In this document: in pieces, positions 26,122 to 35,097 of the stretch | How the letters are laid out: every line of letters begins with the position of its first letter | How positions within the stretch are numbered: position 1 is the first letter of the stretch | DNA from: JALEFZ01 sp038527485 | GTDB lineage: Bacteria; Bacteroidota; Bacteroidia; J057 | Assembly: GCA_038527485.1 (NCBI GenBank) | Contig: JBCBFT010000004.1 | Span: 1-64,000 of the forward strand | Length of the DNA: 64,000 nt | Reading direction: 5' to 3' | Made by a program: the position numbers and the translations under genes | Notes under the pieces: model-generated | Told to the model about the DNA's origin: nothing | The model's database searches: none | What the model saw: the letters and a program-made list of their open reading frames with translations, nothing else

Positions 26122-26781
26122 ATGAAAATACTCTCAGCCATTTTTGCCACGATTATATATATCATTGGGATTGAGCTTGTATCATTGTGGATGTTTATTC
26201 CAGGAATGGATGCTACAGGCTTTGCAATGTATGGCCAATTTTTGCAGGGTCTTCTTCAATTTGTCCTCATCATATTTTTCATTCATCTCATTTATCGTAA
26301 AGCTGAGGGTCGGGTCTGGAAGAAAGCCAGTCTCTATGGCTATGTGATAGCGGCCGTGACAGGCTTCTGTTTTGTAGGATTGCAAGTTCCCCTGTACAAA
26401 TGGTATAATGAGATGGCAGGGACTTCCTTAAACATTGTGTTTGACTTCGATGGATGGAGAGAACTGCGAAATATCAATATGCTCTCTGTGATCTTCTTTA
26501 TCCCTGTGAGTGAAGAATTATTTTTTCGGAGGTGGATACAAGATAAACTTCAAGAGGTAAGCCAGCCTTATACAGGTCTCCTAATAGCTACGATTTTATT
26601 TTCCTCTATTCATCTTGGACTTACTCAGATCTGGCTGGGATGGGAAATGTTAGATTGGCATGGAGCATTTATCACTTTTTGGGGAGGAGGAATAGCAGGA
26701 TGGCTTTACATGAAATTTCAATCTGTAGGACCCTCTATCATCTTTCATATGTGTTGGAACTTCATGGTAGTCATTGTCTAA
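26122..26781 (+). CDS. CPBP-family intramembrane metalloprotease
   Basis: The 219-residue membrane protein has about six hydrophobic segments and the CPBP (Abi/CAAX-like) motifs in order: EELFFRR with E131, E132 and R136; SSIHLG with H164; and HMCWN with H209 and N213. These residues form the glutamate-type intramembrane protease site. Members process prenylated or lipid-linked proteins, or help in bacteriocin self-immunity; the substrate here is unknown. It follows a good terminator, so it is its own transcription unit. Confidence 0.87.
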   Translation: MKILSAIFATIIYIIGIELVSLWMFIPGMDATGFAMYGQFLQGLLQFVLIIFFIHLIYRKAEGRVWKKASLYGYVIAAVTGFCFVGLQVPLYKWYNEMAGTSLNIVFDFDGWRELRNINMLSVIFFIPVSEELFFRRWIQDKLQEVSQPYTGLLIATILFSSIHLGLTQIWLGWEMLDWHGAFITFWGGGIAGWLYMKFQSVGPSIIFHMCWNFMVVIV

Positions 26782-26919
26782 TTTTTCTCTTTTGTCTTGA
26801 AATACATACTCTCCATGGCAATGCTTGTAAATGATGCGTATCGAGTCTCCTCGTTGCAAATTCAAAGATTAGGCCCCAATTTGTAGGAAATCCCACAAAA
26901 AAGCCCAAGAATCAATCCA

Positions 26920-27633
26920 TTGACTACACGAAATCGCGGCAAGCAACCCAATGATGATACCCTATTTGCACCCAAATGGCATCCCGTCCTCACGAATGCT
27001 GCAGACGATCTGTGCTTCCTCCTGACGCGGGGCTATGCCGAAAACTCTGCACTTACCATTGTCGGGAATCGCTACCGCCTCAACAAAAGGCAGCGAAACG
27101 CCCTCTCCCGTATCAGTACAAGCGATCAGCGGATCGCCGCTCGCATCCAATCTCAATGTACGGAATCAGATCTGAAAGAAGCCACAGTGGAAATCGACGG
27201 ATTCAATCTATTGATCTTGCTAGAGAGTGCCTTGTCTGGCGCTTTTATTTTCAAAGGGCGTGACGGCAATTATCGAGATATTTCCAGCGTTCATGGATCA
27301 TACAAGCGCGTCGTGAAGACGGAGGATGCCATACATTTGGTTGGTCAGACACTGGAAGAGCTACAAGTGCGCCATATCAGATGGTACTTTGACCAACCCG
27401 TATCGAACAGTGGACGCTTGAAAACACGTTTGCTGGAGGTGAGCCGTGAAGCAGGATGGCCATGGGAGGTGACGCTCGTCTTCAATCCAGATAAGGTTTT
27501 AGCAGACAGCAAAGAGATCGTCATTTCTTCTGATGGCTGGGTGCTAGACTATGCCCAGAGATGGTTCAATCTAGGTGCCTATCTGGTGGAAGAGAAGATG
27601 AAGGCTTTGGCTTTGAATGTGGTAGAGGTGTAG
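26920..27633 (+). CDS. DUF434-domain protein with TTG start
   Basis: The 237-residue protein matches the DUF434 family: WHPVLTNAADDLCFLLTRGYAENSALTIVGNRY near the N-terminus, EIDGFNLLILLESALSG, GRDGNYRDISSVHGSYKR, RWYFDQPVSNSGRL and DGWVLDYAQRWFNLG. The conserved Asp-rich pattern recalls PIN/Toprim-like nuclease folds, but no reaction is established. No ATG occurs in frame before the conserved region, and a stop lies 12 codons upstream, so TTG at 26920 is the only usable start among common start codons. Confidence 0.82.
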   Translation: MTTRNRGKQPNDDTLFAPKWHPVLTNAADDLCFLLTRGYAENSALTIVGNRYRLNKRQRNALSRISTSDQRIAARIQSQCTESDLKEATVEIDGFNLLILLESALSGAFIFKGRDGNYRDISSVHGSYKRVVKTEDAIHLVGQTLEELQVRHIRWYFDQPVSNSGRLKTRLLEVSREAGWPWEVTLVFNPDKVLADSKEIVISSDGWVLDYAQRWFNLGAYLVEEKMKALALNVVEV

Positions 27634-27699
27634 AGTCAAGTCTGAAGACTATTTCTCCAATACAAAATACTTAGCATTTTTTCATAACCTTTTAGCACA

Positions 27700-28425
27700 A
27701 TGAAAGCAACGATTTATGTATTCAGTTTGGCTTGTTGTTTCCTCTTTGTAGGATGCGAAACGCCGCCTCATATCGAAGAGGTATATAGAACTCGCGTAGA
27801 TTTTGATCAAATCCTGGGGATACTCAAAAATTCTGGCCGTAAGGCAAGGATGTACAAAGATCTTTTTACAAGAGAAGATTTAACGGAGATCACAGATGTT
27901 GCGCCTAAAATATATTTCTTTCAAGTCCAATTTAGGCCTAGATCCAGAGATACAGTCACATTGTACGGAGAATTTAGGTACCAGACAGAGTTTCGCCAGT
28001 TCCAAATAGGAGACCAAGTTCATTGGTTGCCTTACAGCTGGGAAGGGTATGGAAAAGTAGATACTACACAAACACACATCGAGCTTTCTCCTTCTTTCTC
28101 CTTGTGGCGTTACGAAGATACACTACTAGAAATTGAGCAATGGATTCGTATCTCTATTGGGGAAAAAGGTTTCCGTGTCTCTTCTCGTGAGACTCGAGAT
28201 GAAAATGGAGATACGAAAACATCTTCTGTTCGTTCATGGGGAGGAATCGGAAAGACCCAAGGCATGAACAATTTATTATCTAGCGTAGATGAAGAACTTA
28301 GGGTAGATATATCCGAATTTATTTTGAAAGAGTATGCAGAGGAAAAACAATTTTCCTTGTACAAGGATATCTTTGGAACCCGAAAAGAAATTGTAGGAGT
28401 AGTAAGCCACGGCTTCTTGCAATAG
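27700..28425 (+). CDS. Lipoprotein of unknown function
   Basis: The 241-residue protein begins with a type II signal peptide with lipobox LFVGC (C19), so it is lipid-anchored in the cell envelope. The rest is soluble, with predicted beta strands (for example TVTLYGEFRYQTEFRQF, IEQWIRISIGEKGFRVSS) and no recognised domain. It is co-directional with DUF434, 66 bp downstream, and converges with the S41 peptidase gene, with a strong hairpin between. Confidence 0.6.
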   Translation: MKATIYVFSLACCFLFVGCETPPHIEEVYRTRVDFDQILGILKNSGRKARMYKDLFTREDLTEITDVAPKIYFFQVQFRPRSRDTVTLYGEFRYQTEFRQFQIGDQVHWLPYSWEGYGKVDTTQTHIELSPSFSLWRYEDTLLEIEQWIRISIGEKGFRVSSRETRDENGDTKTSSVRSWGGIGKTQGMNNLLSSVDEELRVDISEFILKEYAEEKQFSLYKDIFGTRKEIVGVVSHGFLQ

Positions 28426-28476
28426 CGTAATGTGATCGAAAGACTGGTTTCGAAACCTCATGAATCCCCACAAGAA

Positions 28477-28508
28477 ATCCCTTTTTGAGCATCAACTCAA
28501 AAAGGGAT
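28477..28508. terminator. Bidirectional hairpin between convergent genes
   Basis: A perfect 13-bp stem (ATCCCTTTTTGAG with CTCAAAAAGGGAT) closes a 6-nt loop, 51 bases after the lipoprotein gene and 39 bases past the S41 stop codon. It can fold in both transcripts. Confidence 0.6.
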
Positions 28509-28547
28509 CAAATCGTGAACATGTACAAAGAGGAATCAGACAAATTC

Positions 28548-30212
28548 CTACTGCTTGTTCAGGATACGGTTATAATTCGATGCGTTTCGGAGGACACTCA
28601 CGGCCTCTTTCACCTCTTGATCATGATCTAGGGCAGATTCCAGCGTACCTGCTTCATAGTAGTAGCGCTTGATGATCTCTTGCTTGAGCAACCAGCTGAT
28701 ATGATCTTTGTGCTTGTTGAGGTCTTTGTCTTTGAGCCTGTCGAGTTCTGAGGCTAGCTGCGCCAGTTCTTGTTCTAGCTGATCCGCGTACGCTTCCTTT
28801 TGGACCACTTCTTTCAGTGTAGACAGTTCTTTGTCTGCCTTGGTTTGGAAGGCAAAGTCCCTTTCTTTTACAAAATTTAGGAAGTCATTGTACATCTCAG
28901 AAGTAATCTGAAAGGATCTGGGAGAGGGAATCTGTGTATGTGAAACGACAAACTGCGTAGCAAAATCAAAAATCAATCCCTGATCTTGTAGCTCTTGTAC
29001 AATGGTATAATTAACAGGAAGCTCTACAGGAATATCTGGTGCAATCCCACCTCCATCGTATACAGTACGTCCACGGGATGTCTGGAAGGCACGGCGGGCA
29101 CTGTCTGCCACACGAATGGCACGTCCTTTACTATCTTTTTGTCCGTAATCCAGGGCTTGGATGCATCGACCACTGGGGGTATAATATTTGGCTGTCGTCA
29201 CTTTGAGCTGCGTGTTGTAGCTCAGCGGACGGATATTTTGAACCAGACCTTTTCCGAAGCTTTGCTGGCCCACGATGACGCCACGATCTAAGTCTTGAAT
29301 CGCACCTGCCACAATCTCCGATGCACTCGCGCTGCGCTTGTTGACTAGGACAGCAAGTGGGATCTTTGTATCCACAGGTATGCGCTGGGCAAAATGTACA
29401 CGGCGACTATCTTCTAGACGTCCACGTGTCTCCACGATGATTTCCTTCTGTGGGACAAAGACATTGGCGACTTTGACTGCTTCATCTAGCCTCCCTCCAG
29501 GATTGCCCCGAAGGTCCAGAATCAATCCCGACAGATCGGGTGTGGCCTCCTTGAGGACTTGAATGGCATATTGAACTTCTCTACTGGCATCTTTTGTAAA
29601 GCCTGACAACGCAATGTATCCTACTTCGTCATTCACCATACCGAAGTAGGGGACATTTTTGACGTGGATACGATCACGGAGGATCTTGAAGGTCTGTGCG
29701 TTGTTGCTTCCTTTTCGGTTGACCATGAGTTTGACATGGGTAGCCTTATCCCCACGCAGCATTTTGCGTAGGTCTGCCACTTCCATATTATTACCGTCTA
29801 CTGCTTGCTGGTCGATTTGGAGGATTTCATCTCCTGCTTTGAGTCCTGCCTTGTCCGCAGGATAGTCTTTGTAGGCCTCGATGACGAAAAATTTCCCTTC
29901 TCGCTTTCCTACTAAAGCACCTATTCCTCCATATTGCCCTGTGCTCATGAAGCGATAGTCGTCCAACTCGTCTTCACTGATGTAACTGGTATAGGGATCT
30001 AGGGATTTTAACATGGCGTCAATCCCTGTCCGCATCAGTTCCTCAGGGTCGGTTTCTTCCACATAAAGTGAATTCACCTCTCTATACAACCTTCCGAAAA
30101 TATCCAAGTTCTTGGAAATTTCGTAATAATCATCTGAGACATTAGTGATAAACCCAACAGAAAAAGAGAGGAGGATAAGGGACGCACCCAAAATAACTTT
30201 CCTAGCCTTCAT
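28548..30212 (-). CDS. C-terminal processing peptidase, S41 family (CtpA/Prc-like)
   Basis: The 554-residue protein has an N-terminal membrane anchor (KVILGASLILLSFSVGF), a PDZ domain (about 85-165: GGIGALVGKREGKFF, PADKAGLKAGDEILQIDQQAV) and the S41 core with LILDLRGNPGG, SASASE (catalytic S296) and FGKGLVQ (K321, 25 residues later), the Ser-Lys dyad of tail-specific proteases. It degrades or trims envelope proteins from their C-termini. The ATG at 30212 is preferred to a GTG two codons upstream. It lies downstream of rpmH-rnpA on the same strand with a 205-bp gap. Another S41 homologue is at 43533. Confidence 0.9.
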   Translation of the reverse strand: MKARKVILGASLILLSFSVGFITNVSDDYYEISKNLDIFGRLYREVNSLYVEETDPEELMRTGIDAMLKSLDPYTSYISEDELDDYRFMSTGQYGGIGALVGKREGKFFVIEAYKDYPADKAGLKAGDEILQIDQQAVDGNNMEVADLRKMLRGDKATHVKLMVNRKGSNNAQTFKILRDRIHVKNVPYFGMVNDEVGYIALSGFTKDASREVQYAIQVLKEATPDLSGLILDLRGNPGGRLDEAVKVANVFVPQKEIIVETRGRLEDSRRVHFAQRIPVDTKIPLAVLVNKRSASASEIVAGAIQDLDRGVIVGQQSFGKGLVQNIRPLSYNTQLKVTTAKYYTPSGRCIQALDYGQKDSKGRAIRVADSARRAFQTSRGRTVYDGGGIAPDIPVELPVNYTIVQELQDQGLIFDFATQFVVSHTQIPSPRSFQITSEMYNDFLNFVKERDFAFQTKADKELSTLKEVVQKEAYADQLEQELAQLASELDRLKDKDLNKHKDHISWLLKQEIIKRYYYEAGTLESALDHDQEVKEAVSVLRNASNYNRILNKQ

Positions 30213-30417
30213 ATACACGACTACCTTTTCAATACCCTATTAATACGCATTTTGCTACAAGGTACTTAGGTCAAAAGATTTCCCCATAGCAATTCCCATA
30301 TGCATTCCTACAAAGTAAGAATTTTAACAAAAGGGTAAAGGAGTAAACAAGCCTTTTGCCCTTTAGTTCATTCAAAAATAGTATCTGAATATATGAATAT
30401 CCCGTTGGATAACAAGG

Positions 30418-30873
30418 CTAGGTAGGGGGCTGAATGCTTCGAAGGTCTGAATTGATTCGTGACAGGCCTTTTTTCATGGCCCAATTGATGGTGTGAAAAG
30501 TGGGAGTTTTGAAGCTGCGAATGACTACAAAAATAGCGAGCGCTCCTTCTGGCAGTTCATTTGGACGCAGGTAAAGATATTTATGGAGTCTGTAGGCCTC
30601 CCGCATCCTCCGTTTGAGCTTGTTGCGCACGACGGCTTTCTTGAAGCTGCGCTTAGGAGCTGAAAAAGCAACTTGGACGGGTTCTTCTGCCCAATCTTCA
30701 GGTATGGGAAAGGCATAAAAAAATTTGAGCACGCCGACCTTAACAGACTTGCCGTGCTCAAATACATAATCTATAATAAGCTTTTTACAAAGCTTTTCTT
30801 CTTTCGGGAAAAAATAGCGTATCTCAGAAGGAGGAGTTTCCGAGAGACTATTTTTGCTTGTGGCGTCCTTCAT
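30418..30873 (-). CDS. rnpA: Ribonuclease P protein component
   Basis: The 151-residue protein is RnpA. It has the N-terminal FPKEEKLCKKLIIDYVFEHGKS (core RLxxxxxFxxVF region, slightly altered), VAFSAPKRSFKKAVVRNKLKRRMREAYRLHK with the RNR motif, and a C-terminal FKTPTFHTINWAMKKGL. With the RNA subunit (encoded elsewhere) it trims the 5' ends of tRNA precursors. Its start lies inside rpmH, overlapping by 26 bp in another frame, which points to coupled translation. An N-terminal extension of about 25 residues precedes the conserved region. Confidence 0.95.
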   Translation of the reverse strand: MKDATSKNSLSETPPSEIRYFFPKEEKLCKKLIIDYVFEHGKSVKVGVLKFFYAFPIPEDWAEEPVQVAFSAPKRSFKKAVVRNKLKRRMREAYRLHKYLYLRPNELPEGALAIFVVIRSFKTPTFHTINWAMKKGLSRINSDLRSIQPPT

Positions 30874-31009
30874 CGCTGACAGTCAATCTATGACGTCCTT
30901 TCGCACGACGAGAGGCCAATACTTTTCTGCCGCCTGGAGTTGCCATACGAGAGCGGAATCCGTGCTTGTTGCGACGTTTGCGGTTACTAGGTTGGAAGGT
31001 ACGTTTCAT
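30848..31009 (-). CDS. rpmH: 50S ribosomal protein bL34
   Basis: The 53-residue, strongly basic protein starts MKRTFQPSNRKRRNKHGF, followed by RMATPGGRKVLASRRAKGRHRLTVSDE, an unmistakable bL34. It is part of the large ribosomal subunit. It precedes rnpA, and the two genes overlap by 26 bp. Transcription starts from the promoter at 31036-31066. Confidence 0.97.
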   Translation of the reverse strand: MKRTFQPSNRKRRNKHGFRSRMATPGGRKVLASRRAKGRHRLTVSDEGRHKQK

Positions 31010-31035
31010 CTCTTAACTTTCTTTTCAAAGGACTG

Positions 31036-31066
31036 CAAAATTAAGTATTAATTTGACCTATCCCAA
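31036..31066 (-). promoter_or_regulatory. Promoter of rpmH-rnpA
   Basis: On the minus strand TTG (31064-31066), a 20-base spacer and TAATTTTG (31036-31043) match the Bacteroidota consensus, about 27 bp before the rpmH start codon. Confidence 0.65.
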
Positions 31067-31119
31067 TTTTTCTTTCTCTTTTGTGGAACTAAATGCAAAT
31101 TTTCTAGGTTAAGGATATC

Positions 31120-31710
31120 ATGAAAGTCAAATTAATACTAGGAAGTATACGCGAAGGGCGCAAGACTGTGCACGTCGCTCATCATATATATAAACTCTTG
31201 GCAGCAAATACGGATGTAGAAGTAGAGTTGATCGACCTCAGAGAGTGGAATCTTCCTCAATTTGTTTCAAGATGGGGTAAGGAGGAGAATCCCGATACGT
31301 CCTTAGTGGTAGTGGCGGGTAAACTCGCCGAAGCAGATGGCTTAATCTTCATTTCTCCAGAGTACCATGGAAGTTACACGGGTGTATTGAAAAATGCCAT
31401 TGATCATTACTGGAAAGAATTCAAGAAAAAACCCATTGGGGTCGTAGCTACAGGTGCAGGTTCACTTGGAGGCATCAACGCCACAACGGAGATGCAGCAA
31501 CTCGTACTCTCTCTAGGTGCCTTTCCTATGCCTCAAAAATTGATCGTGCCTTACGTTCAGCACGCTTTTGAGGATGATGGTACACCCAATAACGAAAAAT
31601 ATGTAGCACAGGCGGAGCAGTTTGTGTCTGAGTATACCTGGTTTGCTCAGGCCATTACATCGGCACATAAGCGAGACCTAATTGAATCCCCCAAAGAAGT
31701 ACAGGCCTAG
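31120..31710 (+). CDS. NADPH-dependent FMN reductase family protein
   Basis: The 196-residue flavodoxin-like protein has the FMN-phosphate loop LGSIREGRKTVHVA (6-19), SPEYHGSYTGVLKNAIDHYW (about 85-104) around the isoalloxazine, and GAGSLGGINATTEMQQLV. It reduces flavin, quinones, azo dyes or similar with NAD(P)H; the physiological substrate cannot be told. It is divergent from rpmH and converges with an SDR gene; a strong terminator lies between. Confidence 0.86.
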   Translation: MKVKLILGSIREGRKTVHVAHHIYKLLAANTDVEVELIDLREWNLPQFVSRWGKEENPDTSLVVVAGKLAEADGLIFISPEYHGSYTGVLKNAIDHYWKEFKKKPIGVVATGAGSLGGINATTEMQQLVLSLGAFPMPQKLIVPYVQHAFEDDGTPNNEKYVAQAEQFVSEYTWFAQAITSAHKRDLIESPKEVQA

Positions 31711-31745
31711 CGTACGATAGGTTTATAGAACATAGTCTTTGTCGT

Positions 31746-31783
31746 AAAAAGAGAGGGAAGGAGCGGGCTTTCCCTCTCTTTTT
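31746..31783. terminator. Bidirectional intrinsic terminator
   Basis: A perfect 14-bp stem (AAAAAGAGAGGGAA with TTCCCTCTCTTTTT), extended inward by G-U and G-C pairs, closes a 6-nt loop. A-run and T-run flanks let it act on both strands between the convergent FMN-reductase and SDR genes. Confidence 0.88.
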
Positions 31784-32479
31784 TTACCAGCTAATTTCAG
31801 CCTTGTCCCTAAAAAATTTATCTGTCAGTGTCGCAGGAGCGTCTTTGGCGAGCCACACGATGGTTTCAGCGCCTTTTTCTACAGATCGAGGAGCCGAGGA
31901 GCCTCCCATGTCTGTTCTAACCCAGCCTGGACAGACAGCATTTACGCTGATCTTTTTACTTTTCAAATGATAGGCCCAGTGTCGCGTCAGTCCATTGAGG
32001 GCGGTCTTGGACATGCTGTAGAGGGGTGCATAACCTCCGATCTCTCCACAGATCACACCCGCTCCACTGGATACATTGATCACTCGGCCGCCAGGCGCGA
32101 GCAAGGGGATACACGCTTGAATCAACCTGAATGGTCCAAGTACGTTGACCAGATAGGTCATGACGAGCATTTCGTTTGATACATCCGTCAAGGCTGTGCC
32201 TTCATCTAGAAGCAAGGCAGCATTATTGACCAAAATATCTACGTGGTGATAGCCATGAGAGATATCTTCTACGGCGCGATGTATACTTTGTGGATCGGCT
32301 AAGTCAAGCAAGATAAGTTCTACTTGTATGTCCTCAGCACGGAGTTTTTCGAGTGCCTCGCTGCCTCTAGTGCGACTTCTTGCCCCGAGCAAGATTTTCA
32401 TTCCAGCCTTTCCTAACTGACGTGCGACTTCGTAGCCAATGCCTTTATTGGCCCCTGTGATAAATGCGACGGATTCCAT
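31784..32479 (-). CDS. SDR-family oxidoreductase (carbonyl-reductase-like)
   Basis: The 231-residue classical short-chain dehydrogenase has TGANKGIG (8-15), NNAALLLDEG, NVSSGAG, and catalytic Y154/K158 in YSMSKTALNG, then CPGWVRTDMGG. Sequence and length match the CBR1-like carbonyl reductase group (TGANKGIG and PGWVRTDM are typical). It uses NADPH to reduce small carbonyls. It precedes the terminator at 31746 and follows the PLP-enzyme gene on the same strand with 36 bp between. Confidence 0.88.
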   Translation of the reverse strand: MESVAFITGANKGIGYEVARQLGKAGMKILLGARSRTRGSEALEKLRAEDIQVELILLDLADPQSIHRAVEDISHGYHHVDILVNNAALLLDEGTALTDVSNEMLVMTYLVNVLGPFRLIQACIPLLAPGGRVINVSSGAGVICGEIGGYAPLYSMSKTALNGLTRHWAYHLKSKKISVNAVCPGWVRTDMGGSSAPRSVEKGAETIVWLAKDAPATLTDKFFRDKAEISW

Positions 32480-32515
32480 ATGGCAATTTATACATTTGTA
32501 GGTATGTCCATCGTC

Positions 32516-33511
32516 TTACAATTGACCTAATATGCGTTCTCCAAATCCCATTAGGCCCATCCCTCCTCCCGAATGAATGACGAGGATGTTTCCCGAGAGA
32601 TTTTGCTCCATGATCTGGTGCTCTGCATTCATGAACAACTTAGCGGAGTAAATGGGATCTGTGATGATTCCTTCTGTCTGTGCCATATGCATCACATAGT
32701 CCAAGACGGTTCTGTTCACTGCCCCAAAGGAGGCTGCTGTATAGGGCCTGTAAGTCTTCCAGTTTGCCACTGCTGGAAATGTCTGTTGGGTCGCTTGCTC
32801 CAGCCATCCTTTGATGCGATGGAGTTGATGGGAAAAATAGTGGACATCTCCTGCAGTCAAAACCACATGTAAATGGCCTGGGTGATTATCTTTTGCCATC
32901 ATACATGCAAGTACCCCTGCCATCAAAGCTGTACCTGAATCTATAAAGATATGATCAAATGCATACCCACATGCTGTTTCATTTCTCTTTATGTCTCGGT
33001 ATAAGGTACTGGCTCCTGCTACGGCTGGTGCACAAGTACCGCCTTCAGGAATGAGATAGGTAGGAACTGTTGCCCGATCGACGAATGTAGCGGCTAGCTG
33101 CTCCACCTCACCCCAAGTTTTCCCTTCTATCCAATGGATTTCAGCGTCTTTTGTCATCATCCGAAACAACAGCTCATTCCCTGTAGTATGTGCTTGGTGA
33201 CTCTTTTTGAGGAAGTAAATGGGGCGAATCCGATGTTCAATCAGCAATTGGGTAAGCCCTGCAATATGATTGGATCGCAGTCCGCCAATCAATACAGCTT
33301 GTGTATAGCCAGATTGAATCAGGAAGGGGATGAGTGAAGCATACTTACGTTTCTTACATCCGCTAATGCCAAAGCTTCCTTCATCCTCCCGCTTGACCCA
33401 AACTTTTCTACTTGGATGTGAGCGTGTATGCCATGGATGAATCCGACTCTGATACAACAAAGCTTGGTCCGAGAGCTTATACAGTATGTCCAGTGTCGAC
33501 TGATTTGCCAT
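32516..33511 (-). CDS. PLP-dependent ACC-deaminase/D-cysteine-desulfhydrase family protein
   Basis: The 331-residue fold-type II PLP enzyme has VWVKREDEGSFGISGCKKRKYASL near residue 50; by alignment with GNKxRK of the family, K53 is the PLP lysine. GGLRSNHIAGLTQLL is the substrate loop, IPEGGTCAPAVAG follows, and the C-terminus has VIHSGGGMGL. Members include ACC deaminase and D-cysteine desulfhydrase; the exact amino-acid substrate is open. The Cys in place of Asn before the lysine is unusual. It lies 36 bp upstream of the SDR gene, so they are probably co-transcribed. Confidence 0.82.
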   Translation of the reverse strand: MANQSTLDILYKLSDQALLYQSRIHPWHTRSHPSRKVWVKREDEGSFGISGCKKRKYASLIPFLIQSGYTQAVLIGGLRSNHIAGLTQLLIEHRIRPIYFLKKSHQAHTTGNELLFRMMTKDAEIHWIEGKTWGEVEQLAATFVDRATVPTYLIPEGGTCAPAVAGASTLYRDIKRNETACGYAFDHIFIDSGTALMAGVLACMMAKDNHPGHLHVVLTAGDVHYFSHQLHRIKGWLEQATQQTFPAVANWKTYRPYTAASFGAVNRTVLDYVMHMAQTEGIITDPIYSAKLFMNAEHQIMEQNLSGNILVIHSGGGMGLMGFGERILGQL

Positions 33512-33592
33512 GATTTATGGTTTTCTTCTTACAACTACCGTCTCCAATTTAGCATTTTTTATCTATATTTGCTCCAAATCATCCGCTAGCAT

Positions 33593-34972
33593 ATGACGCT
33601 AATCTCCTCTATTTCAGGCACTCGTGGTACTATCGGTGGCCGCGCAGGTGACAATCTTACACCGCTAGATATTGTAAAATTTGCTGCTGCTTTTGGTTCT
33701 TGGCTTTCTTTTAAGTCCCAGAATCGCACGGTTGTGATCGGAAGAGACGCTCGACCGTCTGGTGAGATGCTCAAACAAATGGTCTCAGGGACATTGGTCG
33801 GTTTGGGATTCGAGGTCGTAGACCTAGGAATCAGTACGACACCCACTGTAGAAATGGCAGTGCCAGAATTGCAGGCCGCTGGTGGCATCATTTTGACTGC
33901 TTCTCATAACCCCGTCAACTGGAATGCGCTCAAACTCCTCAACTACCGTGGAGAGTTCATCACTCGTAAAGACGGATTAGAGATTTTGGAGATTTTAGAC
34001 CAGGATCTATTCCAGTTTGCAGAGGTAGAGAGTTTGGGGAGAATTCGAAAAGATGATTCCTTTGTCAAAAAGCATATTGAGCAGATCCTGAAACTCAAGC
34101 TGGTGGATAAGTACGCCACGAGAAAAGCAGGGCTCAAAGTAGTGGTAGATGGGATCAACAGCAGTGGGGGACTGTATGTGCCTCAATTGTTGGAAGCGAT
34201 GGGCGTAAACGACATTGTGAAGATTCATTGCCAGCCCAATGGATGGTTTGCGCATGATCCAGAACCACTAGAAAAAAACCTTCAGGATCTGATCGAAGCT
34301 GTCAAGCAGGAGAAGGCCGATTTGGGTATTGCTGTGGACCCAGATGTAGATCGTCTGGTATTTATAGACAATGAAGGGCAGATGTTTGGAGAAGAATATA
34401 CCATTGTAGCAATTGCAGACTATGTGTTGAAGCATACGAAGAGCGCAGTGGTGACCAATCTATCCTCCAGTCGTGCCATGCGAGATGTCGCCGAGCGTCA
34501 TGGATGTAGGTACTATGCGTCGGCTGTAGGGGAAGTAAATGTCGTGGAAATCATGAAGCGTACAGATGCGCTGATTGGGGGTGAAGGAAATGGAGGGGTG
34601 ATTTATCCTGAATTACACTATGGTCGAGATGCCTTAGTAGGGATTGCTTTGTTCCTGTCTCATCTGGTCAAAAGTGATATGACTGCACACGAGCTGCGTG
34701 GCCAATATCCCGACTACTTTATGGCAAAAGAGAAAATCCAACTTGCGCCTGGCATGGATATAGATGGTCTCTTGGAAAAGTTCAAGTCTCATCATCAAGG
34801 CGCACAGATCAATGACGTAGATGGCGTGAAAGTAGACTTCGAGAAGACCTGGGTTCACCTACGTAAATCCAATACAGAACCCATCATCAGGGTGTATACC
34901 GAGGGGCCTACGCGGGAAGAGGCGCAAGCGCTGGCTCAGGAAACCATCTCACTCGTTTCTTCATGGGCTTAA
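33593..34972 (+). CDS. glmM: Phosphoglucosamine mutase / phosphohexomutase
   Basis: The 459-residue alpha-D-phosphohexomutase has an N-terminal ISGTRGTIGG, phosphoserine loop LTASHNPVNWNALKL (S104), metal loop DPDVDR, sugar-binding GEGNGGV and a C-terminal phosphate-binding RKSNTEPIIRVYTEG. GlmM converts glucosamine-6-phosphate to glucosamine-1-phosphate for peptidoglycan and LPS. The GTRGTIGG start is usual for Bacteroidota GlmM; phosphomannomutase activity is the alternative. It is followed by a terminator, then the cysteine desulfurase gene. Confidence 0.87.
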   Translation: MTLISSISGTRGTIGGRAGDNLTPLDIVKFAAAFGSWLSFKSQNRTVVIGRDARPSGEMLKQMVSGTLVGLGFEVVDLGISTTPTVEMAVPELQAAGGIILTASHNPVNWNALKLLNYRGEFITRKDGLEILEILDQDLFQFAEVESLGRIRKDDSFVKKHIEQILKLKLVDKYATRKAGLKVVVDGINSSGGLYVPQLLEAMGVNDIVKIHCQPNGWFAHDPEPLEKNLQDLIEAVKQEKADLGIAVDPDVDRLVFIDNEGQMFGEEYTIVAIADYVLKHTKSAVVTNLSSSRAMRDVAERHGCRYYASAVGEVNVVEIMKRTDALIGGEGNGGVIYPELHYGRDALVGIALFLSHLVKSDMTAHELRGQYPDYFMAKEKIQLAPGMDIDGLLEKFKSHHQGAQINDVDGVKVDFEKTWVHLRKSNTEPIIRVYTEGPTREEAQALAQETISLVSSWA

Positions 34973-35010
34973 CATTGAAAGAAATATTGAGCATAAAATA
35001 AAGATTATAT

Positions 35011-35050
35011 ATAAATTCCCTTCTTTATTGTAAGAAGGGAATTTATTTTA
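35011..35050 (+). terminator. Intrinsic terminator after glmM
   Basis: A perfect 15-bp stem (ATAAATTCCCTTCTT with AAGAAGGGAATTTAT) closes a 6-nt loop and is followed by a T-rich tail, 39 bases after the stop codon. Confidence 0.8.
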
Positions 35051-35097
35051 TGGGGCATAATGTGTACTTTTCTAGAATTAACTAATAGTCATTGGCA

